Below are positions 44,180 to 54,669 of a stretch of DNA of 64,000 bases, in pieces. Made by a program: the position numbers and the translations under genes. Source of the DNA: Cryptomeria japonica (Eukaryota; Streptophyta; Pinopsida; Cupressales; Cupressaceae). The number at the start of each line of letters is the position of its first letter. Positions within the stretch are counted from its first letter, which is position 1. The stretch is taken from the NCBI RefSeq assembly GCF_030272615.1, contig NC_081410.1, forward strand, positions 504,486,942 through 504,550,941, in the 5' to 3' direction. Below the pieces are notes generated by a model. The model was not told where the DNA came from and made no database searches. It worked only from the letters and a program-made list of their open reading frames with translations.

Positions 44180-46438
44180 TGGACAACTAAGAGGGGGGGT
44201 GAATTATTTGTTAATTTAAACATTTAACTTTTCCACAAAAATAGATCCATTAAACTAATTTTATATTACTTCACCTTAAGCATATATAAACATGAAGATC
44301 ATACACATGAAACACTAGATATGACATGGAAAATCCAAGAAGGGAAAAATTGCAGAGACTTTTAGTTCTCAATATAAAAACACTTGTCAGGGTGACACTA
44401 GTTAAGGTGATTTTTACAAGATAGCTCGCTGCCAAAAATGCTCGTTGCAGGTGGGCTCACTACCCAGCTAAAACTGCCAAAAAAAGAAAGAAGGTCTCAC
44501 TGCCCAAAAGAAGAAGAAAGAAATAATCCACCACTGAAACACACAACTTACTTGTCAAAGGAAACCTTAGGCTCACTTCTACCAATACCAAACATCATTA
44601 GCACACAACCATACTGATTATTTGCAACCAAACATAACTTCACACAAACCAATTGGAGATAGATCTTCTTTTCAATCCAATTCCTCTATATCTTTCTATC
44701 TTTTTTTATGTTTTCTTCATGAATAGAATTCTTAAGTTGTTCAAGGAGACAACTCAAAATAGGTCTTCACTAAGCATTCCCACAGTGGCAAGGAATGAGA
44801 AGTGGACCACAACATAATGCACCAACACATTATCCAAATGCTACAATCACTAGAGAAAAAGATAGAACGTCTGGGGTTAACCGAACTTGAACTGATCATA
44901 TCTAAAACCACAACTCTGGAGCATACCAACATGTGCTAAGTTAGAAAGTCAAATATAGACACTTGAATAACATAAATCTAAAATTTTATCAATGAAACTA
45001 GAAATGCAAAGAAATGCAGAGCATTGCAATCTCTGTCAGAAAACATCAACACTACATAGACTTCTGGACCACAAATTTCAAACCACCAAAATACCAGAGA
45101 AATATCTCAAGGAAATATCCAACAACATATCAACACATCATGAACATATTTGTAACATATCAACAATGTGGAGCGAAACCAAACACTGAAAAACACAGAA
45201 TCAATATGTTGAGATCAATGACAACCATACTGACACATTAAACATCTTCACATTTTCAATACCTCAAATATTAGGAAATTAAATACCTAGAACAAGTAAG
45301 GTTTTCCAAAAATAAACTAAAGGGGTTTTCTCCCATCTGATGGAAGGAAGTGTAGTTGGATGTGTTGGTTCTCAAATCAACAGATAGGAAATATCTATGA
45401 GTATGCATTTCTCAATGATCGAATCTTCCAATTGATTTGGCCAACTAATAGAGTGAACCTTTCAAGGTTGCTAACTCCCTCACTTTAGGCTCTGTAGAAC
45501 CTAGGCATGTGTACCTACTCACCAATTTATTTTGTTACTTGGTGCCTTTTATATAAGATTTCACACTGTATCTTCTACTTCTAATTTTATCTCAAAGTGG
45601 CATATACCTTTGCTATAAATTATTTTACTGTTCTGATTATTTGATTTCTCCTACTTTCTTGGTTAACTTCTTTTAACTGATTAATTCATTTACTTTAATC
45701 CAATTCCTACTATACTTCCTTTAACTATTTCTACTCTGAATCCTGCTTATATCTCCTGCTAACATAAGAAAAACTGAAAAATAATTCGATTCATCTTGCA
45801 TTGATTTTTATGTGTAACTTAACCAGTGCCTTATTTCTTTTGGGCAATAGAGTCATTCATTTGCAAACCTTATGTATAACTCTAAAAGACAATTTTTAAA
45901 TCCTCTCTTGGATGGATCTGTCAACTACCCAACCTCCAATGCTATATAACTGTATGATGTTCTTCACAGTTAGTTTAATTGATTTTAACTTTCCTTATGA
46001 AAGACCAATTAAAAAAAATACAACAGGAAAAATGATTCTCAGATGTATCTTGATATTCCAACTATGTAATAGCACACAATTTCTTTACATGGTGATTTAA
46101 AGGAGCAATTATCAACCATATATAATTATAACAAAGAACTGATTAGAAAATAAGATTCCACAACACAATTTGCAAATAAGGAAACCGATTTCTTTATATT
46201 ACTTTGAAATGAAATCTTGTTCTTGAAACATCAAATTATTTGAAACTTAAACCTTTTTAAAACTTGCTAAACTTTTGAATTCTCTTCAAATGATTACATT
46301 GAGTACTTTGTAACATATCAAAGGGTTACATCCTTTGAAAGAAGTATTTTGGAAATAAACTAATTACTTAAAGAAAACTAATCACCTAGTTAAACATAAA
46401 TGCACACTAGTCAAATGTGCCAGGTATTTCTCATTATA
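44180..46438 (-). repeat. 3' region of M, LTR-like at its end
   Basis: No gene. On the plus strand GGACAACTAAGAGGGGGGGT opens it, the mirror of the C-tract seen in all copia LTR ends here; ATGGAAAATCCAAGAAGGGAAAAA near 44330 mirrors the usual TTTTTCCC..GGTTTTCC block. Near 44425-44505 a motif (CTCGCTGCC, CTCGTTGCA, CTCACTACC, CTCACTGCC) recurs four times in 80 bp. Where the LTR ends inside this stretch I cannot tell; the 45000-46400 part is AT-rich with nothing I can name. Confidence 0.5.
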
Positions 46439-49285
46439 TCAAGTGTCACAATCATGGATGATATCTTGAGGTTCTATTTCCATTAGCACCATGCTTTCTA
46501 TGTGTTCTGCCACCCCATCAACATCTTCATTCTTGGCAGCCTTCAGTGCATCCTTGAGCACCTGTTGACATTCTCGTATCTAGTCTACCTTATCTTTTCG
46601 ATCTCCATCATCATCAAGAAAGGGTGGGATGTGGTTTGACCTATCACTAAGGAAATCAGCTCCCTTGGATCTCAATGTCTCTAAATATCCTTTATGTACT
46701 TTCATCAGTCCCTCACAATTCTGCATGGCCTCAAGATCTACTTCATCTCTGCCCTGGATCTCTTTAAAGCTCTCATGCAATCGTTCATCCAATCTTTCAT
46801 GTTCCTCAATAATAGTCTAATTCTTAATGTATACATCCCAGTACTTGTGCATCCATGCCATAATCACTAACATGGTTTCACTTTTGGTTTCTCTCAATTT
46901 ACCAGCCTTAGTTTGAGGGTGTGAGCTCTCACCTTGTATTAACAATCTTTGTTGTTCCTTTTGTTTCAACATTTTCTTTAGATGATCAATTTCTTTATTC
47001 AGCCTGATATTTTAAAGTTTACCAGACATGTTCTCTTTCAACAATAATTGAATCTAAGCCTTTTTCAATTTAGCAATAATCACCCCCAAATCAGCTATAA
47101 CTATGGGGTTTGTTTCACCAACATTCAAGGTCATGATATGTTCGAAGGTATTTTGTTTATCAATTACTATGGGTTTCTTGTTTGGAGGATACACTGACCA
47201 GATTAACATAGACTGCTTATCAGGGTTGTACAATGACCCCATGTATACTTGGGTCACACCTTCTAGAGATAACTTATGTTTTGCATCAATATTATGAAGG
47301 AAACTATCAAAGACTAATGTTGAATTCATATCCCACGTAGGAAAGATCAGGACACCTGCTTCTTCAAGTAGTTTTCTTCCTCTTTCAGGAGTCATTTGGC
47401 CCATTTCCTGTTCTATTTCATTATCCAGAGCAACTAACAATTGCTTCTCATTAGAGGTATCCACCTCTCCAGTACTTTCTCTAATTTCTTTTCCCTTTAC
47501 TTTATACAAAAAGGACATGAATTAAGGAAACTTTATGAAATTATCATCAGATATAAAATCTTTGCAGGCCAATTGTCTTGGATCTTCTTCTAATGGAACT
47601 TCCTCATCAGGATCCCTAACAGGTGATACTTGTTTCTCAATCAGTATTTTTGAGAACTACTCAAATGAAACCTCATCACCTTTTGACGACTCTTCATCTT
47701 CTATGGATAACACATCAATAGTCTGCCTCTCCCTTGCCTTTTGCTCCATCTCCCCATTGTGGTTATCAATGGCCAATTCTTCATCCTTTTCATCCATGTT
47801 TCTAATAAAACCATCCCTCATATATGGGATATTCTCATAATCACCAAGTTTATATTTCTTTCTATCCGAGTAGATATATCCTTCAGGATCAAAGTTCTTC
47901 CTAGGAGCACCCAACTTCATATCATATTGGACCAGTTTACTCCATGTGAGCTCCTATCCCTCTCTCCCATTGACAATTAATTCACCAACACATAAGGTTC
48001 CAGGCATAAAATCATCCTTGTCATGCGAACCTAAATGCACATGGCTTGAAACCCCCATCTTCCTTATGATCTCTAAATAGTCTATTCTGTCAGACACTGT
48101 CTTGGGTAACAATAATGGAGATCCTTCAAAACAATAGACTCTAATCATGGTCCATCAAAAAAGAAATACTAGTCACCCCAGTTGTGTTTAAAGGTCTCAG
48201 ATCCTCCAAAATTTGCAGGCCTTAGGAATCTTTTTATATTTTCTACGAGTGCAAAATTGCAAGGGTAACCATAAAACCTATATAAATTTTTCACAAATCA
48301 TTCCTCAAAATGAATAGAACTGGATCTTACAATCTGCAATCCCATATGGAAGTCCATATTTGGACTGGTTGAGGCTTGTCATCATTATCACATTGCCTTA
48401 TCTTCATCTCCTCGGGCCAAAGACCCTATTCTTGACCATAAAACAACACCATATGCATCAACAAGGAATAATGTGGAAAATGGATCTTGTATGGATCTCT
48501 CTGGATAGTTGTGAGCCCTATCTCAAGTTGTCCTACTACAAATGTAGCATAATCAAATTTTCTGGCCTTCAGGGACCGAATGTCTGTTGCAATGATCATA
48601 GATTCCACCCTCATGAAATATGAAGTGTTCAACCCTAAATTCTAACCAACTAAGTAGTAGGTATACTTGAAATAATTTTTGAACAGATTTACATGAAGTG
48701 CAAGACCTTCCCCTATTTCCAATGGTGCATCATGATTAAACAAGTGAAAGGGAAATCTCCATCCTATGTATGTGGTATCTAACCTCCGATATTCTTCAGA
48801 CAGATTCTCAAGGATAATGGGATAATCATAAATCCCAGGTAAGTCAAAAACTTCAGAGATTTCTTCTCTAGATATAAAGAAATAGGGCTTTCCATCTCAG
48901 TTACAAATTGCCCTCTTTTTGGGATCATAATTTTGTGCTAATAGTTTCAAGAGATCCACATTAACATAAACCTTTGGGAAAACTATTTCCATGGGTTGCA
49001 AATTGGCTCAGGCTCTTCACAGATATGGAAGTGGAACATGAATAATTCATAGCCTCTAATGGTTGTGTATATATCTCCTACATCACCATATTTGTCTTCC
49101 AACTTCCTTTATGTAGACCTCTTGGGTTTAGGGGTTGAACCAGGCAATTGGTCTAGTAGATCCTGATTTAATTTTCTCTCTTCCACCTGGGTTTCTACAC
49201 TAGTCTCCTTACTTTCTATTTTTTTCCTTTTTCCCTTTCTTGTTTCTCCTTTTTGCCTCTTCCTAGAAGTGCTAGAACTCTCCAT
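46439..49285 (-). pseudogene. Large protein of element M, unrecognised, frameshifted
   Basis: About 949 codons of coding-quality sequence on the minus strand, start ATG at 49285 (MESSSTSRKRQKGETRKGKR, very basic), end TGA at 46439-46441. A domain at about 48995-48700 includes NYDPKKRA, EEISEVFDLPG and YIGWRFPFHLFNHDAP. It matches in order the N protein NRYDPTTRS, EEFFATIFKCLP. Later open parts are 48632-48426 (MRVESMIIATDIRSLKARKF), 48148-47954, 47920-47657 (acidic), 47518-47054 (154 codons, EAGVLIFPTWDMNSTLVFD) and a coiled coil LNKEIDHLKKMLKQK; 46792-46580 is acidic. No Gag knuckle, protease, RT or integrase motif. Function unknown; an element-encoded structural protein is only a guess. Confidence 0.55.
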
Positions 49286-49639
49286 TTCACTGTCAATTCA
49301 ATGAATTTCTTGAGGAAATCATAGGGAAATCGCTCAGGATACTTACTTGTTGCTTTTACTATCCCTTTCTGCCCACTCCAATGTGGTTTCTCTGTGTCTG
49401 CAATCTTGGTGCAAAAATTTCATGGACTGTCTTTCTCAGAGAATGTCGTTCATGCAGCAATAAATGTTCCAATTTATAAATCAATGGGACAGTCTTTTCG
49501 AAATTGAATTTCTTTGATGACACGTGACATAGGCTTAACTCCTTTCATCGATGTTTCTAAATTTGGTGCTCTTCTGACAATTTTAGCTGTTGCGGATAAA
49601 TATGGCACTTTCTATAATTGTTTCCTTTTCAAATCATTT

Positions 49640-50450
49640 TGGAATAGGTTGTACCAATAGGTAACCATCAGTTCGATTTTGATATTAGGGTTACCTATAC
49701 CGAACACATCTTGGATGGTGCCTATCGGTGTCACTTTCTTTATCGAGATATAAAAAACTGTCTTTCTGACTTCTCAAGTCATCCCGATGAAGATTCTACT
49801 CTTAAATTCGTTGTGAGTTATCCCGATAGAGGTATTCCAACCAAAAGCATGCCATCGGAGTGACTGTTTCGATGTCCATCTTCGTGCCTATTTCGGAGTA
49901 ATTTATGTCATCGGATCATAAGTGATTTAATATCTCGATCTCATTAGTTATACCAATAAAGATTCCTTTTCCATTGTCCCTTTATTGCCATAGGTTTCTC
50001 TAATATTGATTTCTTCAATCATGAATTAACAATCGATATACTTATCTCGATATTGTTCTATTTGTTTGTCGTCGGGATAGTTTTGATGATCAGAACCCTA
50101 TTGATATTCTATTTCAACTTCATAAGTTATCCCAATGAGGGTTCATAGCACATTCTTTTACATTTTTTACTTTATCGAGATAGCTTGCTCTATTGACATT
50201 ACATAATGTTGCTACTCCGCCTCTGGTGGTTACTCTGATAAACATTTATATTTTCTATTTGGAATAATTACACTGAAGTAGTGATATCAGGATAATTTGT
50301 TCTATCCGGATTACAAAGAATTATTGTTTCATATTTATTAATTATCTAGATGGGTTCTCAAGACCTTATGTTCGGTGATACTATCCCGATATTGGTGTTT
50401 AACATCGATTTATCATATCGGAATAGCAATTCTGATGCACGCATGAAATA
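49640..50450. repeat. Short-palindrome array in the 5' region of M
   Basis: No gene. Cores such as TATCGAGATA, TCATCCCGATGA, TATCCCGATA, TATCTCGATA and ATCGGGAT recur every 30-80 bp. Longer pairings include AACAAT/ATTGTT around 50029-50062 and AACCCTATTG/CAATGAGGGTT at 50094-50143 (one bulge). Confidence 0.55.
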
Positions 50451-50489
50451 TTGACTAGTGAAGGTTATTTTTCTGATTTCTCTTGGGTC

Positions 50490-51205
50490 TATCAGGAACT
50501 CATGGAGGACTGAGGCACAAGGGAGATAGTTTGTTGGGTTTAATACTAGGTAGAAGAAAACTTATGTAGGTTCAACCTCTTATCATCCTAAATACAAAAT
50601 CTTGGTGATGACTGACATCTCAGGGATATTAAGTTTTAAATTTTTGGGGTTTCAATAGGATGGAAACTAGAGAGGAAAGGGGTGAATCACCAAATGGGAG
50701 AGGATGGTGGTGAAACTGAAAATTCAATTCATACCCACAAATTATGATTTAGAACTATTGAAGAAGTTTCAAAACCTATAACAAAGGGAGAAGATAGTGA
50801 AGGAGTGTGTCAAAGAGTTCCACAAGATGATCGTTAGGACTAGATAGAGTGAAGTCAAGAAAGAGAAGGTGGTGTGGTACATTAATGGTCTCAAAAGCAA
50901 CATTTAAGAGGAATTAAGTCTGGTCCAAATGACCACCATAAAAGAAGCCTACCAATTTTCACTTGTACCTAAGAAAGAGTGGAACCTTCAAAATGAAGGT
51001 GAGCACATCAAGCATACCAATGAAATATTATGTTAGAGGATTCAATAAGAACAAAAATATGTTAATCAATAAAAACTCAAAAATCATGTCACTGTTCTCT
51101 ATCTCCAAGGATCCTTCAAATCAAGGTGGCTCTCAGCTTGGAAGAGCACTTGATCTCTAGGATGACTACCCAAAGAATGATAGATAGTTTGATAAAAGAC
51201 CTAAA
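50490..51205 (+). pseudogene. Gag of G, second part
   Basis: Resumes with a GDSLLG-like remnant of KGHxxxWW, then ITKWERMVVKLKIQFIPTNY (about 50670), LLKKFQNL*QREKIVKECVKEFHKMIVRTR, VVWYINGLKSNI*EEL and EAYQFSLVPKKEW. These are the core retrotransposon Gag positions (W..M...L...F.P..Y; L..L.QG..SV.EY...F). Stops replace Gln/Arg codons. The tail after 51000 is poorly conserved. Confidence 0.7.
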
Positions 51206-52417
51206 TGCTATGCAACTAAGATCTTAGTTAATTATTTTGATATGAAACTAGATAATGATATGTTGCAAGGATAATGATATTGATATGAAGCTAAATTAGC
51301 ATGAAAATGAGATCAAGATGATACTAAGCTAGCATGGAAATGAAACTAACATGATATGCAACACATAAATTATTCTAAGATTATAATGCTACGAAATGAT
51401 CTAATTACTATTATCAAAGAGAGGATAAAATGCTTGATGAAATGAAACTATAACTTAGATTCATGAAGACTTGGATGATGATAATGAAGGAAATTAAGCC
51501 TAATTATAGAAGAAATGGGCAATTGGAGGGTTAAGATTGAGTAATCTTAACAAGGGTTAGGATTGAATGATCTTCAATCCTTGTTAGGTTTTCAACCCAA
51601 TCCTAGGTTGACAAGTGTCACCATGAGGAGGCTTGATAGGAGATGCAAAAGGCATTAAATTCTTGAGAAGACATGGTGGTTAATTTGGGAGGTAAGGTTA
51701 GGGTTGAGTTACTGGATAATCCTTTTACCCAAAGGATAAACTCTTTTTCAAGAGTTAATGGATAACCATGGTCAAAGAAATGAATGCTTGAAGAAACCCA
51801 TGGGTTAGATAAGGGTTAAGTTAGAGAGAAAGTCTCTAACCAAGGGTTGAGATTGAATTAACCATTAATGGTTTTTGAAGACTTTGGAGGTTAACTTGTT
51901 GGAAAAACAGAGCCTTTAATGGTTTATGAAGACTTTGAGGGTTTGAGAAGTGACTTTTTTTTTCTTAGGAATGTGACAATGTTTAGGATAGGATTAGATT
52001 TAATTAAGTGGGATTTAAGAGGTTCTAGAAGAATGATTAGGATGCAAGTGGGAAGTGTAGGAGAATGCAAGTGGGATAAAATAGGATTAAAATAAAATGT
52101 TTTATTTCAACTAAAAATGGATGCAACTTGCATTTGCAAGTGGGGGGGTTTATAAATAAATATTGATTTATTTATATTCAAGAAAGGATTTTAATTAAAT
52201 ATAAATTTAATTAAATGTGGAAAGAGGATTTAAACAAATAAATCGAATTTATTCAATTAATAGAAGAAAGAGGAATTAATCAAATGTTGAATTTGATTAA
52301 TGACTGGATAGAAGAAAAGGAGATATTAATTAAACCTTAATTTAATTAATAGGTATATAAATGATAATTAAACAAATAAATTTCATTTAATTTAGTGTGC
52401 AGAAATAGGTGTCTACA
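51206..52417 (-). repeat. Solo-LTR-like block (H-type family) in G gag
   Basis: The right end is ...AATAGGTGTCTACA at 52417, i.e. on the minus strand TGTAGACACCTATT, the same start as LTR H (TGTAGACACCTAAA at 62804). The left end near 51206 is approximate and I could not confirm a target duplication. No gene. At 52152-52351 five hairpins with different stems occur. Confidence 0.5.
52152..52351. repeat. Array of five perfect AT-rich hairpins
   Basis: Stems and loops: ATAAATAAAT-attg (52152-52175), TTTAATTAAAT-ataa (52190-52215), AATAAAT-cga (52237-52253), ATTAATCAAAT-gttga (52275-52301), TATTAATTAAA-ccttaa (52324-52351). Each arm is followed by its exact reverse complement. Spacing of starts is 38-49 bp. 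Confidence 0.8.
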
Positions 52418-52840
52418 ATACTAAAGGTAGAAGAAAATTTGCGAGGAGAGAAAATCAAATGTCAAGAAAAAATTAAAGAGTTCCAAAAGAATGTACATAG
52501 TGCACCAAGAGGAGTTCTTACACAAAGCAAAATAAGATAAGGAGCCCTTATCGAAGGGGGGGAGAGAAAAACCAGGGAAGACTCATATTACAACTAGAAG
52601 AAAAGGGAAGATTATCATCATGATGATTGATACTAGGGCAATGAGATGAGATTTGATTTGGGAACATTTTAGGGAACCTATTTTAAGTGTGGCAAAGTTG
52701 GTCGTTGTATCTTTGAATTATATCAATGAAGCACAAGGAAGCCTAGATATTCTAGAGACAAAAATGCCTATGGTAAAGAGGAATGGGGTAGATCATCTAG
52801 GTCCATAGTGTTGTCCTTGTTTTTGTTTGCCGTGAAAAAA
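52418..52840 (+). pseudogene. Gag of G, third part with degenerate zinc knuckle
   Basis: Basic, Lys/Arg-rich text, then YFKCGKVGRCIFELY near 52678-52722. This is a CX2CX4HX4C knuckle with Cys1 to Tyr, His to Arg and Cys4 lost. KPRYSRDKNAYGKEEWGRSS follows. Cut at about 52840 by N. Confidence 0.6.
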
Positions 52841-52984
52841 TGATAACCCCTACGAATTTTTATCAAATTCATCCCCTTCTCACTAAGTCAAGTTTTTTAG
52901 ACATTTTTTGTCATCTCATTTGTCCTCGAATGTGTGTTATTCAATTTTGAAATTCCCTCCTATTTGTTAAAATTTCAAAATTTT

Positions 52985-54570
52985 AACTTTAAAGTTAAAG
53001 TCCCTTGTTTTGGGGTCAAATCAGGTTTTATACCCAATTTTGCACCATTTTTGGTTACTTGGTGTCAAGTCAGAAACCCGACTCTACACCATGTTAATTT
53101 ATTTTGTTGTAAATTGGGCCTATAAGTCCGACTTACACCATCTTAGACTTTATAGTGCAAATTAGACCTATAGGCCCGATTTACACCATAATGATGCATA
53201 CTTCTTTTATTTGTGCCTTTCAAGTCATCATTATTTTCGATTCAAGGCATTGTTTCTTCCTCTATGTCTGATTTCCCAAATCAAGGTATGATTTCATTTC
53301 CCCTACCTCTTTGAATTTTTACTTTCAAAGTTTTGTATTGTTAAGCTTTTAATTTGTGTTTTTGATTATGTAGTGCCCTAAATAATCTTTGGTATGAATC
53401 AGGTTTGGAACCCAACACATACCAAAGATTTCTTTTGGATGTGTATCAGATTTCAAACCCGACCCATACCCTTTTATCTTTTCAAGTTCTATTCTTTTTA
53501 ATGGTGGATGGCGAGACTGTATGTCCATCATACACCATAGCATGATTTTGATTTAATTTAGGTTTCATACTTCTTTATTTGTGCCTTTCAAGTCATCATT
53601 ATTTTAGATTCAAGGCATTGTTTCTTCCTCTATGTCTGATTTCCCAAATCAAGGTATGATTTCATTTCCCCTACCTCTTTGAATTTTTAATTTCAAAGTT
53701 TTGTATTGTTAAGCTTTTAATTTGTGTTTTTGATTATGCAGTGCCCTAAATAATCTTTGGTATGAATCAGGTTTGGAACCCAACACATACCAAAGATTTC
53801 TTTTGGATGTGTATCAGATTTCAAACCCGACCCATACCCTTTTATCTTTTCAAGTTCTATTCTTTTTAATGGTGGATGGCGAGACTGTATGTCCGTCATA
53901 CACCATAGCATGCTTTTGTGGTGTGTGGCAGGAACATAGCCCCGCCACCCTCATTGGTTTTATTTGTCATTAACTATAGTGTTGGGCGGGGATATTAACC
54001 TGATCCCCACCACAACCTTTGACTGTGGTGGTAATCGGTGTTGTATCCCGGACCCAACTTATCCTACCATTCTATGCAAAGTGTTTGGTGGTGGTCGAGG
54101 TTACAAACCCGACCATCACCAATGTTATTCACTATGTTTTTTTCTTTGAATGGTATCGATCGGGGTCGTAAGCCCGCCCAACACCATATTTTGTCTTCCC
54201 TTTGAATGGTGTCATTTGGGCTTGTACCCCCACCTAACACCCATCACTTGGCTCTTTCAAAGTGTTGATTAGAATTCTAGCTCCGACATGCACTTAAAAT
54301 ATATTTTGATTTTACATCAAAATAAATATAAATCGGGGGTATAACCCTCAATTACACCTTTATGATTTTTCTTTCTTTCTTGGTGTATTTCGGGTATGTA
54401 AGTACGATATACACTTGTTTTGGTATTTGCTTTGTATGAAGTGTAAATTAGACTTGTAAGCTCGTTATACACTTGATGTTGATTTAACACTTTTATTAAG
54501 TGCAAATCGGACTTATAAGTTTGATTTACACCTAATACGCACTTATAAATTGGTGATTTTTGACCAATTT
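52985..54570. repeat. Array of hairpins with changing stems, 5' region of N
   Basis: At least twelve inverted repeats in 1.6 kb. Examples: GTATG/CATAC (53519-53533), GTGGC/GCCAC (53925-53948), GGGGAT/ATCCCC (53988-54008), TTGGTGGTGGTCG/CGACCATCACCAA (54085-54122), AATGGT/ACCAT(T) (54149-54187), GGTGT/ACACC (54208-54241), AAGTG/CACTT (54260-54295), ATTTTGAT/ATCAAAAT (54303-54323), GTGTAT/ATACAC (54383-54414), AAGTGTA/TACACTT (54439-54474), AAATCGGACTT/AAGTTTGATTT (54504-54527), AAATTGGT/ACCAATTT (54547-54570). Many share an outer GGTGTAAAT..ATTTACACC frame and a TATAAGYCCG-type middle. No gene. Confidence 0.75.
53197..53912 (+). repeat. Near-identical direct duplication, period 369 bp
   Basis: 53197-53545 repeats at 53566-53912 with only a handful of differences (for example CGATTC/AGATTC, TATGTAG/TATGCAG, TCCAT/TCCGT). 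It includes one GTATG/CATAC hairpin per copy, so it enlarged the array. The two reverse-strand ORFs here are chance. Confidence 0.85.
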
Positions 54571-54669
54571 GTAATTGATCGATGGTTTTATCCTATCAAA
54601 TGAAGATCCTTATGGATGCTAATTGTCTCAAATGATGATTTTTCTCATGATGCAGTGCAATTCTTCCAA

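Larger units (their letters stand above)
44180..50489 (-). mobile_element. Pol-less element M, minus strand, inserted in G gag
   Basis: tatca stands on both sides (44175-44179 and 50490-50494) and G Gag homology resumes just after. The left edge, read on the minus strand, is an LTR-type 3' end (...AATTCACCCCCCCTCTTAGTTGTCCA). The right edge (GACCCAAGAG on the minus strand) lacks the expected TG and there is no matching second LTR, so the 5' end seems truncated. Inside: a 2.2 kb 3' region, a 2.8 kb degenerate ORF on the minus strand, and a hairpin-rich 5' region. Confidence 0.6.

Noticed and set aside
52152-54570. CRISPR array
   Set aside because: The units are hairpins with differing stems, not identical repeats with unique spacers, and the setting is plant retrotransposon DNA.
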